Assembly (NCBI RefSeq): GCF_000473225.1
Contig: NZ_KI421509.1
Coordinates: forward strand, 1,975,597 to 2,039,596
Direction: 5' to 3'
DNA from: Sedimentitalea nanhaiensis DSM 24252
GTDB taxonomy: Bacteria > Pseudomonadota > Alphaproteobacteria > Rhodobacterales > Rhodobacteraceae
DNA: 64,000 nt
The position numbers were made by a program, and so were the translations under genes. The notes under the pieces were generated by a model. The model saw only the letters and a program-made list of their open reading frames with translations. It was not told where the DNA came from and made no database searches. This document shows positions 53,094 through 64,000 of the stretch, one piece after another (the stretch's first letter is position 1; each line of letters opens with the position of its first letter).

Positions 53094-53372
53094 TTACTTC
53101 CGCTTCGCTTTCTTGTCCGCAGCGTGACCATAATAGGTGCGGGTCGGCGAATACTCACCGAACTTCTGACCGATCATGTCTTCCGAGACGTTGACGGGGA
53201 TATGTTTCTTGCCGTTGTAGACGCCAAACGTCAGGCCCACGAACTGGGGCAGGATCGTCGAGCGGCGCGACCAGATCTTGATAACTTCGCTGCGGCCGCT
53301 TTCGCGGGCCGCCTCGGCCTTTTTCAACACATATGCGTCGACAAAAGGACCTTTCCAAACAGAGCGAGACAT
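53094..53372 (-). CDS. rpsS: 30S ribosomal protein S19
   Basis: This 92-residue protein matches S19 ([59 protein letters not shown]). It lies in the head of the small subunit. It follows rplB after three bases. Confidence 0.98.
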   Translation of the reverse strand: MSRSVWKGPFVDAYVLKKAEAARESGRSEVIKIWSRRSTILPQFVGLTFGVYNGKKHIPVNVSEDMIGQKFGEYSPTRTYYGHAADKKAKRK

Positions 53373-53375
53373 CTA

Positions 53376-54218
53376 TCAGCGTCCCTTCTTCTTGGCGTGC
53401 CGCGAGCGGATGATCAGCTTGCTGGACGCTTTGTTCTTGTTCCGGGTGCGGGCACCCTTTGTCGGCTTGCCCCATGGGGTCACCGGATGACGGCCACCCG
53501 AGGTCCGACCCTCACCACCGCCATGCGGGTGATCGATCGGGTTCATGACCACGCCACGCACGGACGGACGAATGCCCTTGTGACGCATGCGGCCAGCTTT
53601 ACCAAAGTTCTGGTTGCTGTTGTCGGGGTTGGACACGGCACCGACGGTGGCCATGCACTCCTGACGCACCAGACGCAGCTCGCCCGAGGACAGGCGGACC
53701 TGAGCGTAGCCACCATCGCGACCGACGAACTGGGCATAGGTGCCTGCAGCGCGCGCGATCTGACCGCCCTTGCCGGGCTTCATCTCGATGTTGTGGACAA
53801 TGGTACCGATGGGCATGCCTGAGAACGGCATCGCGTTGCCCGGCTTGATATCGGCCTTGGTCGATGCGATCACCTTGTCGCCCACAGCCAGACGCTGCGG
53901 TGCCAGGATATAGGCCTGCTCGCCGTCTTCGTACTGGATCAGCGCGATAAATGCGGTCCGGTTCGGGTCATATTCGATACGCGCCACGACAGCGGACATA
54001 TCCAGCTTGTTCCGTTTGAAATCCACAATACGGTAAAGGCGCTTTGCCCCACCGCCTTTGCGACGCATTGTAATCCGTCCGGTGTTGTTCCGGCCGCCAT
54101 GCTTGGTCAAACCCTCAGTGAGCGATTTGACCGGACGTCCTTTCCAAAGCTCCGAACGGTCGATCAGCACCAGCCCACGCTGGCCTGGCGTCGTCGGTTT
54201 ATACGACTTGAGTGCCAT
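53376..54218 (-). CDS. rplB: 50S ribosomal protein L2
   Basis: This 280-residue protein matches L2 throughout ([53 protein letters not shown], with the functional histidine in HPHGGGEG). It is a core protein of the peptidyl transferase region. It is separated from rplW by about 150 bases containing a GC-rich hairpin. Confidence 0.98.
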   Translation of the reverse strand: MALKSYKPTTPGQRGLVLIDRSELWKGRPVKSLTEGLTKHGGRNNTGRITMRRKGGGAKRLYRIVDFKRNKLDMSAVVARIEYDPNRTAFIALIQYEDGEQAYILAPQRLAVGDKVIASTKADIKPGNAMPFSGMPIGTIVHNIEMKPGKGGQIARAAGTYAQFVGRDGGYAQVRLSSGELRLVRQECMATVGAVSNPDNSNQNFGKAGRMRHKGIRPSVRGVVMNPIDHPHGGGEGRTSGGRHPVTPWGKPTKGARTRNKNKASSKLIIRSRHAKKKGR

Positions 54219-54326
54219 GCTTTCTGTCTTCCGTTAAGCTACGGCGGATTTCTCCGCCTCTGTGTTCAGGCCCCCGCAGGTGCCCATGGTATAGGGCCCC
54301 GAAGGTCCCCGTTCTAAAAAGGCCAT

Positions 54327-54347
54327 GGCCCCGGAAAAACCGGGGCC
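54327..54347 (-). terminator. GC-rich hairpin between rplW and rplB
   Basis: GGCCCCGG (54327-54334) and CCGGGGCC (54340-54347) form a perfect 8-bp stem with a five-base loop. On the minus strand a CCTTTTTA run follows about four bases after the stem. It may be an attenuator within the ribosomal operon or part of a processing site. Confidence 0.5.
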
Positions 54348-54369
54348 GGACCAGATTCGTGGCGTCCTA

Positions 54370-54666
54370 TCAGAGACCGGTGGTCACGTCGATAGTGTTT
54401 CCCTCTTCCAGGGTCACATACGCCTTCTTGACGTCTTTGCGCTTGCCCAACTGGCCACGGAACCGTTTCGCCTTGCCTTTGGTGATCGTGGTGTTGACCG
54501 CCTTGACCTTGACGCCGAACAGGGATTCAACGGCTTCTTTGATCTGCGGCTTGTTGCTGTCGATCGCCACTTCAAACACCACCGCGCCATTTTCAGACGC
54601 CATTGTGGCCTTTTCGGTGATGATCGGCTTGCGGATCACGTCGTAATGTTCTGCCTTCGCGCTCAT
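54370..54666 (-). CDS. rplW: 50S ribosomal protein L23
   Basis: This 98-residue protein matches L23 ([56 protein letters not shown]). It lies at the exit of the peptide tunnel. It overlaps the rplD stop by four bases. Confidence 0.98.
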   Translation of the reverse strand: MSAKAEHYDVIRKPIITEKATMASENGAVVFEVAIDSNKPQIKEAVESLFGVKVKAVNTTITKGKAKRFRGQLGKRKDVKKAYVTLEEGNTIDVTTGL

Positions 54667-55280
54667 TTCAACCGAGCCTCCAGTGCTTCGATCCCCGCCT
54701 TGGTGATCACCAGGGTGTCACGCTTGAGGATGTCATAGACGTTTGCGCCCATCGTCGGCAGGATATCCAGACCTTCGATGTTGCGGGCGGCCTTGGCAAA
54801 GCCTTCGTTGACGGCAACACCGTCAATGATCAGCGCGCGTTTCCAGCCCAGATTCTTGATCTGCTTGGCCAGAGCGGCGGTTTTGCCTTCGGCGGTTGCG
54901 TCCTCGATGATGACCAGTTCACCCGCTTTTGCCTTGGCCGACAGCGCATGGCGCAGGCCCAGTTTGCGGAACTTTTTGGTCAACTCGTGGCCATGGCTGC
55001 GCGGGGTCGGACCCTTGTACACACCACCGCCTCGGAAGATCGGAGCCGAACGCGCGCCGTGGCGTGCGCCACCGGTGCCCTTCTGACGATAGATCTTCTT
55101 GGTCGAGTAGCTCACTTCGGAACGGGTCTTGACCTTGTGGGTTCCGGCCTGCGCATTGTTGCGCTGCCAGCGGACCAAACGGTGCAGGATATCCGCGCGC
55201 GGCTCCAGCCCGAACAGTTCGGCGTTCAGCTCGATGTCGCCGGCCTTGCCGCCGTCCAGTTTGATTACATCAAGTTTCAT
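54663..55280 (-). CDS. rplD: 50S ribosomal protein L4
   Basis: This 205-residue protein matches L4 ([36 protein letters not shown], with the conserved loop that reaches the tunnel). It overlaps rplC at its start and rplW at its end, four bases each. Confidence 0.98.
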   Translation of the reverse strand: MKLDVIKLDGGKAGDIELNAELFGLEPRADILHRLVRWQRNNAQAGTHKVKTRSEVSYSTKKIYRQKGTGGARHGARSAPIFRGGGVYKGPTPRSHGHELTKKFRKLGLRHALSAKAKAGELVIIEDATAEGKTAALAKQIKNLGWKRALIIDGVAVNEGFAKAARNIEGLDILPTMGANVYDILKRDTLVITKAGIEALEARLK

Positions 55281-56002
55281 GCTTCACCACCTTCCGCAGG
55301 CGCTTCTGCCGCGGGTGCTTCGGTTGCGGCTGCTTTCAAACCTGCCGGAAACGGCACGCCATCAGGCAGCTTTTTCTTGACCGCGTCCTTGACAGTGACC
55401 CAGCCACCCTTGGAGCCGGGAACGGCGCCCTTGATGAAAACCAGACCACGGTCAGCGTCGGTCTTGACGACTTCCAGGTTCTGAGTGGTCACGCGGGCTG
55501 CGCCCATGTGGCCGGCCATCTTCTTACCTTTGAAGACCTTGCCCGGATCCTGACACTGACCGGTCGAACCGTGGCTACGGTGGCTGATCGACACACCGTG
55601 GCTGGCCCGCAGACCGCCAAAGTTGTGGCGCTTCATCGCACCCTGAAAGCCCTTACCGATCGAGGTGCCGGACACGTCGACCTTCTGGCCTTCCAGGAAA
55701 TGTTCTGCCGAGATTTCCTCGCCGACACCAATCAGGTTGTCTTCGGATACGCGGAACTCGGCGACTTTGCGCTTGGGTTCCACCTTTGCCGCAGCAAAGT
55801 GCCCGCGCATGGCCTGGCTGGTGCGTTTGACCTTGGCCGAACCGGCACCCAGCTGAACAGCGGTGTACCCGTCCTTGTCGGCGGTGCGTTGCGCCACGAC
55901 CTGCAGACCGTCCAATTGCAATACGGTCACAGGGATCTGCTTGCCGTCTTCCATGAACAGCCGGGTCATGCCGACTTTCTTTGCGATAATACCAGAGCGC
56001 AT
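55277..56002 (-). CDS. rplC: 50S ribosomal protein L3
   Basis: This protein of about 241 residues matches L3 ([58 protein letters not shown]). The start at 56002 was chosen for the family N terminus with GGAGG nine bases upstream; an ATG two codons earlier is too close to that site. It has an Ala/Glu-rich C-terminal tail ([19 protein letters not shown]), as in relatives. Confidence 0.97.
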   Translation of the reverse strand: MRSGIIAKKVGMTRLFMEDGKQIPVTVLQLDGLQVVAQRTADKDGYTAVQLGAGSAKVKRTSQAMRGHFAAAKVEPKRKVAEFRVSEDNLIGVGEEISAEHFLEGQKVDVSGTSIGKGFQGAMKRHNFGGLRASHGVSISHRSHGSTGQCQDPGKVFKGKKMAGHMGAARVTTQNLEVVKTDADRGLVFIKGAVPGSKGGWVTVKDAVKKKLPDGVPFPAGLKAAATEAPAAEAPAEGGEA

Positions 56003-56018
56003 ATTCATTACCCTCCGA

Positions 56019-56333
56019 TTACGATTGCAGCTTGATCTCGACGTCCACACCAGCGGCCAGGTCGAGCTTCATCAGCGCGTCCACGGTCTGGGGAGTCGGA
56101 TCAACGATATCCAGCAGGCGCTTATGCGTGCGGATTTCAAACTGGTCACGGGATTTCTTGTCGACGTGGGGACCACGCAGAACGGTGAATTTCTCGATCT
56201 TGTTGGGCAGCGGGATCGGGCCACGTACGTTGGCACCCGTCCGCTTGGCTGTGTTCACGATTTCCTGCGTGCTGGCATCCAGGACACGGTAATCGAAAGC
56301 TTTCAGCCGAATGCGAATGTTTTGGCTTTGCAT
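56019..56333 (-). CDS. rpsJ: 30S ribosomal protein S10
   Basis: This 104-residue protein matches S10 ([54 protein letters not shown]). It also acts with NusB in antitermination. It lies 16 bases upstream of rplC and about 160 bases downstream of tuf. Confidence 0.98.
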   Translation of the reverse strand: MQSQNIRIRLKAFDYRVLDASTQEIVNTAKRTGANVRGPIPLPNKIEKFTVLRGPHVDKKSRDQFEIRTHKRLLDIVDPTPQTVDALMKLDLAAGVDVEIKLQS

Positions 56334-56408
56334 TTCGTCAGCCTTTCAAGGCTTTGGAGTTGATAGGACGACCGGTGGCTCATTCCACCAGCCCTCTTCG
56401 AACCCGAA

Positions 56409-56474
56409 GGGCGGGATCGACTCCCGCCCATAGGTCAAATCGTAAGTGTGATCCGGGGCGCATAACGCGCCCGG
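56409..56474 (-). terminator. Two hairpins between tuf and rpsJ
   Basis: GGGCGGG/CCCGCCC (56409-56415 and 56423-56429) and an imperfect CCGGGGCGC/GCGCGCCCGG-type stem (about 56452-56474) lie in the 158-base gap. Neither has a good T-run on the minus strand. They may reduce transcription from tuf into the S10 genes or mark message processing. Confidence 0.45.
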
Positions 56475-56491
56475 AACCAATCCTCAAGAGC

Positions 56492-57667
<1,176 letters not shown>

Positions 57668-57693
57668 GACAGGTCTCCTTTTGTCTTTCGGAT

Positions 57694-57745
57694 GGCGGGG
57701 AGACCCCGCCCTACAGTTGGTGGGTAGGGCGGGGATATCCCCGCC
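57694..57745. repeat. Paired palindromes between fusA and tuf
   Basis: GGCGGGG-AGA-CCCCGCC (57694-57710) and GGCGGGG-ATAT-CCCCGCC (57728-57745) are two near-copies. CCCCGCCCTAC (57704-57714) can also pair with GTAGGGCGGGG (57724-57734), so a different, central hairpin is possible. It resembles REP-like elements I recall in relatives. Confidence 0.75.
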
Positions 57746-57751
57746 ACCCGG

Positions 57752-59869
57752 TTATGCGAATTTGGCCTGGATCTCGTCGCTGATATTCTGCGGAACCGGA
57801 TCATAGTGATCGAACTGCATCGAGAAGTTCGCCCGTCCCGAAGACATCGACCGCAGGGTATTGATGTAGCCGAACATGTTTGCCAGAGGCACCATCGCGT
57901 CGATCGCGATGGCATTGCCACGGGTTTCCTGCCCGGTCACCTGACCGCGACGGCTGGTCAGGTCGCCGATGATACCACCGGTATATTCCTCAGGCGTGAT
58001 CACTTCGACCTTCATGATCGGTTCCAGCATCTTGGCACCGGCCTTGCGCATCCCTTCGCGCATACCCATCCGCGCTGCGATTTCGAACGCAAGCACAGAG
58101 GAGTCAACGTCGTGGAACTTGCCGTCGATCAGAGCGACCTTGAAGTCGATCACGGGGAAGCCAGCCAGGGGACCGCTGTCCATGACGGACTTGATGCCCT
58201 TTTCAACACCCGGAATGTATTCCTTGGGTACCGCACCACCAACAATCTTGGATTCGAACGAATAGCCTTCGCCCGGCTCTGTCGGCGAGATGATCAGTTT
58301 CACCTCGGCAAACTGGCCCGACCCACCCGACTGTTTCTTGTGGGTATAGGTATGTTCGACTTCGTGACCGATGGTTTCGCGATACGCCACCTGCGGTGCA
58401 CCGATGTTGGCTTCGACCTTGAACTCGCGCTTCAGGCGATCCACCAGAATGTCCAGGTGCAGTTCGCCCATGCCCTTCATGATGGTCTGACCGGACTCGA
58501 TGTCGGTTTCGACGCGGAACGAAGGATCCTCGGCGGCCAGGCGGGCCAGACCCTGAGACATCTTCTCCTGGTCGGCCTTGGTCTTTGGCTCGACCGCGAT
58601 CTCGATAACGGGATCCGGAAAGGTCATGGTTTCCAGCACCACAGGATCGTTGACCGCACAGAGCGTGTCCCCGGTTGTGGTATCCTTCAGACCGGCCAGC
58701 GCGATGATGTCGCCCGCAAACGCTTCGGTGATTTCCTCGCGGTTGTTGGAGTGCATCATCATCATCCGGCCAACGCGCTCTTTCTTGCCCTTGGTCGAGT
58801 TGAGCAGCGTGTCACCCTTGTTCAGCTTGCCGGAATAGATGCGCGTGAACGTCAACGAGCCAACGAACGGGTCGTTCATGATCTTGAACGCAAGGCCCGA
58901 GAACGCCATGTCATCATCCGCGCGACGTGGGATGTTGCGGGTTTCGGTTTCGTCGCCGGGCTTAAAGCCCATGTAGTCGACAACGTCCATCGGGCTGGGC
59001 AAATAGTCGATCACAGCGTTCAACAGCGGCTGAACGCCCTTGTTTTTGAAGGCCGAACCACACAGCACGGGGATGAACTTGATCCCCAGCGTTCCGGCGC
59101 GGATCAGGCGGCGCAACGTTGGCACGTCAGGTTCTTCACCCTCCAGATAGGCCTCCATCGCATCGTCGTCCATTTCGACAGCGACTTCGATCATATTGGC
59201 GCGCCATTCTTCAGCCTGATCCTTCAGGCTGTCACGGATCGGGCGTTTTTCCCAGGAGGCACCCAGATCTTCGCCGGCCCAGACCCATTCTTCCATGGTG
59301 ACCAGATCGACCATGCCTTCCAGTTCGGTTTCTGCGCCGATCGGAATCTGGATCGGGCAGGGAATCGCACCGGTGCGGTCCTTGATCATCTTGACGCAGT
59401 TGAAGAAGTCAGCGCCGATCTTGTCCATCTTGTTGACGAACACGATGCGCGGCACCTTGTAACGATCGGCCTGACGCCAGACGGTTTCCGTCTGAGGCTC
59501 GACACCGGCATTGGCGTCCAGCACGGCAACCGCGCCATCCAGAACCGCCAGCGAACGTTCGACTTCGATGGTGAAGTCCACGTGACCGGGGGTGTCAATG
59601 ATGTTCATCCGGTGCTTGGGGGTGTCGGGCGTGACGCCGTCTTCGGTGCGTTCCCAGAACGTGGTTGTCGCAGCCGACGTGATGGTGATGCCGCGTTCCT
59701 GCTCCTGCTCCATCCAGTCCATGGTGGCGGCACCGTCGTGCACCTCACCGAGGTTGTGGGATTTGCCGGTGTAAAACAGGATCCGTTCGCTGCAGGTGGT
59801 CTTGCCTGCATCGATATGGGCCATGATGCCAAAGTTGCGGTAGCGGTCGAGCGGATAGTCGCGTGCCAT
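57752..59869 (-). CDS. fusA: Translation elongation factor G
   Basis: This 705-residue GTPase matches EF-G in all domains: [40 protein letters not shown], then a domain IV segment ([12 protein letters not shown]) and the final domain V ([18 protein letters not shown], in part). It drives ribosome translocation. It lies 20 bases after rpsG. Confidence 0.99.
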   Translation of the reverse strand: MARDYPLDRYRNFGIMAHIDAGKTTCSERILFYTGKSHNLGEVHDGAATMDWMEQEQERGITITSAATTTFWERTEDGVTPDTPKHRMNIIDTPGHVDFTIEVERSLAVLDGAVAVLDANAGVEPQTETVWRQADRYKVPRIVFVNKMDKIGADFFNCVKMIKDRTGAIPCPIQIPIGAETELEGMVDLVTMEEWVWAGEDLGASWEKRPIRDSLKDQAEEWRANMIEVAVEMDDDAMEAYLEGEEPDVPTLRRLIRAGTLGIKFIPVLCGSAFKNKGVQPLLNAVIDYLPSPMDVVDYMGFKPGDETETRNIPRRADDDMAFSGLAFKIMNDPFVGSLTFTRIYSGKLNKGDTLLNSTKGKKERVGRMMMMHSNNREEITEAFAGDIIALAGLKDTTTGDTLCAVNDPVVLETMTFPDPVIEIAVEPKTKADQEKMSQGLARLAAEDPSFRVETDIESGQTIMKGMGELHLDILVDRLKREFKVEANIGAPQVAYRETIGHEVEHTYTHKKQSGGSGQFAEVKLIISPTEPGEGYSFESKIVGGAVPKEYIPGVEKGIKSVMDSGPLAGFPVIDFKVALIDGKFHDVDSSVLAFEIAARMGMREGMRKAGAKMLEPIMKVEVITPEEYTGGIIGDLTSRRGQVTGQETRGNAIAIDAMVPLANMFGYINTLRSMSSGRANFSMQFDHYDPVPQNISDEIQAKFA

Positions 59870-59889
59870 GGGTCTGAGCCTCTGTGGGT

Positions 59890-60372
<483 letters not shown>

Positions 60373-60744
60373 TTATTTGGGACGCTTGGCGCCATATTTC
60401 GAACGGCGTTGCTTACGGTCTTTGACGCCTTGCGTATCCAGAACGCCACGCAGGATGTGGTAACGCACACCGGGAAGGTCTTTTACACGACCGCCGCGGA
60501 TCAGAACCACCGAGTGTTCCTGAAGGTTGTGGCTTTCACCCGGGATGTACGAAATCACTTCGAACCCGTTGGTCAGGCGCACCTTGGCGACCTTACGCAT
60601 GGCCGAGTTCGGCTTTTTCGGCGTGGTGGTGTAAACCCGTGTACAGACGCCGCGCTTTTGCGGGCATTCTTGCAGGTGCATGGATTTCGAGCGCTTAACT
60701 TTGGGCTGCCGCGGCTTGCGGATCAGCTGTTGGATCGTTGGCAT
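60373..60744 (-). CDS. rpsL: 30S ribosomal protein S12
   Basis: This 123-residue protein matches S12 ([60 protein letters not shown]). Residue Lys43 in TPKKPNS is the wild-type state at the site where streptomycin resistance changes occur. It is the first gene of the run and lies about 225 bases after a strong promoter. Confidence 0.98.
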   Translation of the reverse strand: MPTIQQLIRKPRQPKVKRSKSMHLQECPQKRGVCTRVYTTTPKKPNSAMRKVAKVRLTNGFEVISYIPGESHNLQEHSVVLIRGGRVKDLPGVRYHILRGVLDTQGVKDRKQRRSKYGAKRPK

Positions 60745-60969
60745 TCAGGTTCTTTCCCCGTCTCATCAACACATGTGTCTGCACGCATGTGCGTGCGGTT
60801 CAAATTCATCGCAACTTACGCGTCCGCAAGCGCAAAAACCGCAAACGTTCCCATTCCGAGGTGAACGTCGCGGTGGGTATCCAGAGGATCGGAGCGTCAG
60901 GTGCCCGGATCGTGACCACTACAGTATGGAATCGACAAACGGGGCGACCCCCACTGTCGAGATAGCGGG

Positions 60970-60998
60970 CGTATAGGCGGAGTCGCAGGCAGTGTCAA
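60970..60998 (-). promoter_or_regulatory. Sigma-70-type promoter of the rpsL operon
   Basis: On the minus strand TTGACA (60998-60993) and TATACG (60975-60970) stand 17 bases apart, close to the consensus for the housekeeping sigma factor. Transcription would start near 60962 and give a leader of about 220 bases before rpsL. I see no defined riboswitch in that leader. Confidence 0.75.
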
Positions 60999-61000
60999 CA

Positions 61001-61046
61001 GCCCGCCACCGATGTCCGGGAATCTCGCGGAACACCGGTGGCGGGC
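61001..61046 (-). terminator. Long hairpin after the DUF1254 gene
   Basis: GCCCGCCACCG (61001-61011) and CGGTGGCGGGC (61036-61046) form a perfect 11-bp stem with a 24-base loop, ten bases after the stop codon. There is no T-run. The rpsL promoter starts right after it, so it probably insulates the two units. Confidence 0.6.
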
Positions 61047-61055
61047 TGGTTCAGC

Positions 61056-62672
61056 CTATTCAGCCGGTTCGATTTCACCAGGTCGCCAGGACTTGTCAAA
61101 GAACGACGGCAGCGGGCTATACAGGCGCAGAATCGTGAACCAGCCCTTCTCGGGATCGGTCTGAATCCAATTGCCACGGTCCACGCCGGTCGGCTGCTGG
61201 GGGCTGAACCAGACCGTTGTGGAACCGTCTTCGGCCTCTGTCGCTACCGGAGATGGATAGCTCTGAGAGCCTGCGCGTGGGTATTTCTGCGGTGTTTGCA
61301 ACATCGATCGTGTCTGGGTGTCATAAAGCGTAAAAGACCAGAACGCCGCCGCCGGGATCCCCTTGGGCAGGGTCACCTTGTAGGTTTTTGCCCCGTCGAA
61401 CGGTTGCATCTCGGAATCGAGGAACCCCATCAGATACTGCGATCCGACCCCGGGGATACGCATGACCATGGCCGGACTATCCAGCGTGTAGGCATAATAA
61501 AACGCAGCACGGCTATCCAGCGTCCGGGCACCGGTTGCGGGTAGCGGCTTGAACATGCCCTTCTCAAACAGCGGAGGAGGTGTTTCAAACAGCGCCCCGC
61601 CTTCGAACAACATGTTGCCCCATGCAGAGCCTTCGTAATAGGCCCACTCGGGATGAAGCGTTGCAAAGTCCCATTGCAGCGCGCGACCATAGGCCTGCCC
61701 GGCTGCGGCGGCATCGGTCAGGATTTTCTTCATCCGGTCATCAGGTGCGAACGCCTTGCCATGAACGATGCCGATGGCCGCATACTGTCCGGCCAACTCC
61801 ATATCATAGCTCGTTGCCGGCTCGTTCTGGACGTTTTCGTTCAGAAGTTCATAGAACCCGTAATCGCTGGGCGGGATCGTGTTGAACGAAACGCCGCTGC
61901 CCTCGATGAATTTCATTTCGGGAATTTGCGGCTCTGCGCCCAGGCGAACCTTGCCTTTCAGGGCTTCCGCGATGGACGTGCCATAGCTGCCTTCGCCATA
62001 GGGATAGATCTTCAGGTTGTCCTTGATATTGGCAACCGCCGGATTGGGATCGTTGCCGTCTTTGATAAAGGCGCGCAAGGCATAGAGGACATGGTTTGTC
62101 TTGGCATGCGCGACGAAATATCCACCTTCTGGCAGAGGCCCGTCATAATCCGGCCCGACCACTAGATATTTTCCACCCAAACCGCGATCCGGACCCGGTT
62201 TGCCAATGTCTATGACCCATTGGAACCACATGTCATTCAGCGCACCCAACCCGTCCCTTGGCTGGTCGATAACCACCGGTCCTTTCGACAGATCGATCCA
62301 GCCCAGATAATAGACGGTATCCGCATTGGCGGTCAGAAACAGCGAGCCTGAATCCATCAACTCGGAAAAAATGACGATATCGCCGCTTTCGGCGCCGACG
62401 TCCTGAAGGCCCTTCTTGATCGCCAGTGCCGAAGCACCGCGGAAACTGTTATTGTAGACTTCCAGCGCGCGGGCAAAATCCACGGCGTCGCGTGCCGCGG
62501 AAACCGTGGCCTCGGTGGGCGCACCCCTGTTGAACTCCAACGTTCCGATCCGCGTCTCAATGCTGTCCGGGGCGGAAAGCCCGCGAATAACATCGGCGTC
62601 CACTTCCGCAGCGGCAGGCATTGCAAGCGCACAGAATGCCACCGTCGAAAGAGTTAGAGTTGAACATCTCAT
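61056..62672 (-). CDS. Secreted DUF1254/DUF1214-domain protein
   Basis: This protein of about 538 residues has a signal peptide (MRCSTLTLSTVAFCALAMPAAA, cited in part) and the two domains of this family: DUF1254 (about 60-180, with TANADTVYYLGWIDLSKGP) and DUF1214 near the C terminus (about 400-530, with FWSFTLYDTQTRSML and GNWIQTDPEKGWFTILRLY, in part). The molecular role is unknown. The start at 62672 is preferred over 62699 because it gives a normal signal peptide. Followed by a hairpin and the rpsL promoter. Confidence 0.9.
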   Translation of the reverse strand: MRCSTLTLSTVAFCALAMPAAAEVDADVIRGLSAPDSIETRIGTLEFNRGAPTEATVSAARDAVDFARALEVYNNSFRGASALAIKKGLQDVGAESGDIVIFSELMDSGSLFLTANADTVYYLGWIDLSKGPVVIDQPRDGLGALNDMWFQWVIDIGKPGPDRGLGGKYLVVGPDYDGPLPEGGYFVAHAKTNHVLYALRAFIKDGNDPNPAVANIKDNLKIYPYGEGSYGTSIAEALKGKVRLGAEPQIPEMKFIEGSGVSFNTIPPSDYGFYELLNENVQNEPATSYDMELAGQYAAIGIVHGKAFAPDDRMKKILTDAAAAGQAYGRALQWDFATLHPEWAYYEGSAWGNMLFEGGALFETPPPLFEKGMFKPLPATGARTLDSRAAFYYAYTLDSPAMVMRIPGVGSQYLMGFLDSEMQPFDGAKTYKVTLPKGIPAAAFWSFTLYDTQTRSMLQTPQKYPRAGSQSYPSPVATEAEDGSTTVWFSPQQPTGVDRGNWIQTDPEKGWFTILRLYSPLPSFFDKSWRPGEIEPAE

Positions 62673-62878
62673 GATAAATAAATCCCAAGTTGAAAACAAC
62701 TTTCAAGCTAGATTGAAACCCGGAACTGTCAATGCCAGTCACCTGTCGCTTCAAATCCCCCGATGACTATTTGCCCGGTCCACCGGAAAAGGCGATCTTG
62801 CATCCGGCCAGCGGCGCTGCGACTGTCGCGCAGGCATCATCGGGTCCCGGCGACTCGTGCAAGGAAACGGAAACAAGC

Positions 62879-63691
62879 ATGCAGGTCATCGGAATTTGCC
62901 GGTTTTCCTATCCCGGATTGGGCGGATTTCAGATCCAGCATGACAGCCTGCAGGATCGTATCGATTATCTCTATGCGCCTGAACGGCTGGAAGAGCGGTT
63001 CAGGTTCTTTGAATGTATCACCCTGCCCGGCATCCGTGCCCAGTTTGATCCCGATTTCACCTTCCTCGTCGTTATTGGTGAGAGTCTGCCACGCAATCAC
63101 CGGGAAAGACTGCAGGCGCTGGTTGCGGACATTCCACAGGTGGTGATTCAGTCGCATCCGCCCGGGCGGCACCGGGTTGTAATGCAGGACGCGATCAACT
63201 CGGTGCGCCAGAAAGGCTCCGAACCCTGCCTGCAATTCCGGTTGGACGACGATGACGCGGTGGCGTTTTCCTATGTGCACAAGCTGCGCAGGGCCGCGAA
63301 CGACGTTGCCGGACTACTGCGTGAGAACCGGCATATCGCCATCGACTTCAATCAGGGTTACATCGCGCGCCCCGGCCCGGCAGGCATCGCCGCGAAACCG
63401 ATTCAGACCCCCTATTGGACCGCAGGACTCGCACTGATGTTCCGGCCCAACGTATCGATGAGCGTGATGAATTTCGGCCACCACTCGGTCTGCAAATCCA
63501 TGCCCACCGTTACCTTCACCGGCGAAGACATGATGCTGCGTGGACACAACGACTATAACGATTCGCGGCAGGGGCCGGGGATCAAACCAGTGCGCCTGAC
63601 CCCTTTGGATGCCGATGGGGAGCTGCTGTTTCAAATGACCTATGGCATCGACACGGACCATGTCCGCCGTGTCTTCTCAGCCCCATTGTAA
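62879..63691 (+). CDS. Putative rhamnosyl/glycosyltransferase (PF11316 type)
   Basis: This protein of about 270 residues begins MQVIGICRFSYPGLGGFQ and has RFRFFECITLPGIRAQFDPDF (in part), FLVVIGESLP, and the acidic motif QFRLDDDDAVA, typical of the putative rhamnosyl transferase family PF11316 with a DxD-like metal site. It probably adds sugars to surface polysaccharide. The frame is open to 62732 upstream, but that part has no family features; the ATG at 62879 follows GGAAACGG. Divergent from the DUF1254 gene. Confidence 0.85.
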   Translation: MQVIGICRFSYPGLGGFQIQHDSLQDRIDYLYAPERLEERFRFFECITLPGIRAQFDPDFTFLVVIGESLPRNHRERLQALVADIPQVVIQSHPPGRHRVVMQDAINSVRQKGSEPCLQFRLDDDDAVAFSYVHKLRRAANDVAGLLRENRHIAIDFNQGYIARPGPAGIAAKPIQTPYWTAGLALMFRPNVSMSVMNFGHHSVCKSMPTVTFTGEDMMLRGHNDYNDSRQGPGIKPVRLTPLDADGELLFQMTYGIDTDHVRRVFSAPL

Positions 63692-63774
63692 GCACCGCAC
63701 CGCCCGGTGTCCGCGGCACAGGCGTAAAAGAGCCCCCTGTGCAGGCCACGATAGCCGCTCCCAGCGGGGTCGGT

Positions 63775-63996
63775 TTATCGGGCCAGTCGCCAAAGACCCG
63801 CCACGGCGTTACCCGTCGCGCCCGGTTTCAGTGTATCCTCGCTGCTTTCTTGTCTTTCGATCCAGTTACATAGCAATCTGGCGGGATCGACATACGGGGA
63901 GGTTCGTTGCAAGATCTTCTTTTTGTTTCGCTTCAAGCTCTTGAAATAGCAGACGATTTCTTCATAAGATTTACCCTCCAACGCCAACTTCACAGT
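63775..63996 (-). CDS. C-terminal end of a protein of unknown function (partial)
   Basis: On the minus strand a frame runs from the window edge to a stop at 63775 (VKLALEGKSYEEIVCYF, CNWIERQESSEDTLKPG). It is still open at the edge, so the N terminus may be outside; a GTG at 63993 is possible but has no clear ribosome site. The fragment is basic and helical with no signature I recognise. It converges with the glycosyltransferase gene. Confidence 0.5.
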   Translation of the reverse strand, partial: TVKLALEGKSYEEIVCYFKSLKRNKKKILQRTSPYVDPARLLCNWIERQESSEDTLKPGATGNAVAGLWRLAR

Positions 63997-64000
63997 TGCC

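Overview
The window looks like a chromosomal segment of a marine alphaproteobacterium of the Roseobacter/Rhodobacteraceae type. The reasons are high GC, the order rpsL-rpsG-fusA-tuf-rpsJ-rplC-rplD-rplW-rplB-rpsS-rplV-rpsC-rplP, and typical roseobacter families (D-amino-acid-dehydrogenase-like flavoprotein with a divergent LysR regulator, TIGR02466 protein, PF11316-type glycosyltransferase, NavAb-like sodium channel). This placement comes from protein resemblance and is an inference. No tRNA, rRNA or CRISPR array was recognised.

Layout. Positions 1-1963 hold a partial FAD oxidoreductase and a divergent LysR gene. Positions 2334-6153 hold an M15-type peptidase, an OmpA protein and a PpkA-like membrane Ser/Thr kinase. 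Positions 6169-34438 are a single run of 20 minus-strand genes forming a type VI secretion system (T6SS), in transcription order tssA, tssB, tssC, hcp, tagJ, tssE, tssF, tssG, clpV, a voltage-gated sodium channel, a 1417-residue TssB/TssC-like fusion, vgrG, an unknown gene, a PAAR gene, tagH, tssK, tssL, tssM, tagF and pppA. tssL is frameshifted in a 9-G tract. No tssJ is present. A divergent gene of unknown function (34612-36192) starts opposite tssA, followed by an IS110-type transposase remnant.

Positions 36647-42919 carry a second coherent module: a small secreted protein, an ExbB/TolQ motor protein, two ExbD/TolR proteins, a TonB-like protein with a DUF4384-like end, a periplasmic caspase-like protein with a CXXCH motif, and a YceI-like/OmpA fusion. 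The periplasmic part of the T6SS kinase and the C-terminal half of the TonB-like protein appear to share the same two-domain arrangement, which links this module to the T6SS. From 43 to 50 kb lie a sugar-nucleotide epimerase, an unknown periplasmic protein, a rhomboid protease, a TPR lipoprotein and an ExoY-like sugar transferase. From 50.9 to 60.7 kb lie a TIGR02466 protein and the str-S10 ribosomal genes, ending in a terminator after rplP. From 61 to 64 kb lie a DUF1254 protein, a glycosyltransferase and a gene cut by the window edge.

How it works together (inference from known T6SS biology): PpkA would phosphorylate TssL near its N terminus, the FHA protein TagH would read this mark, and PppA and TagF would switch it off. 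TssK/F/G/E/A and VgrG-PAAR build the baseplate, Hcp the tube, TssB/C the sheath, and ClpV recycles it. The most unusual parts are the TssB-acidic linker-TssC-like fusion with an overlapping sodium channel gene, and the ExbBD/DUF4384/caspase module.
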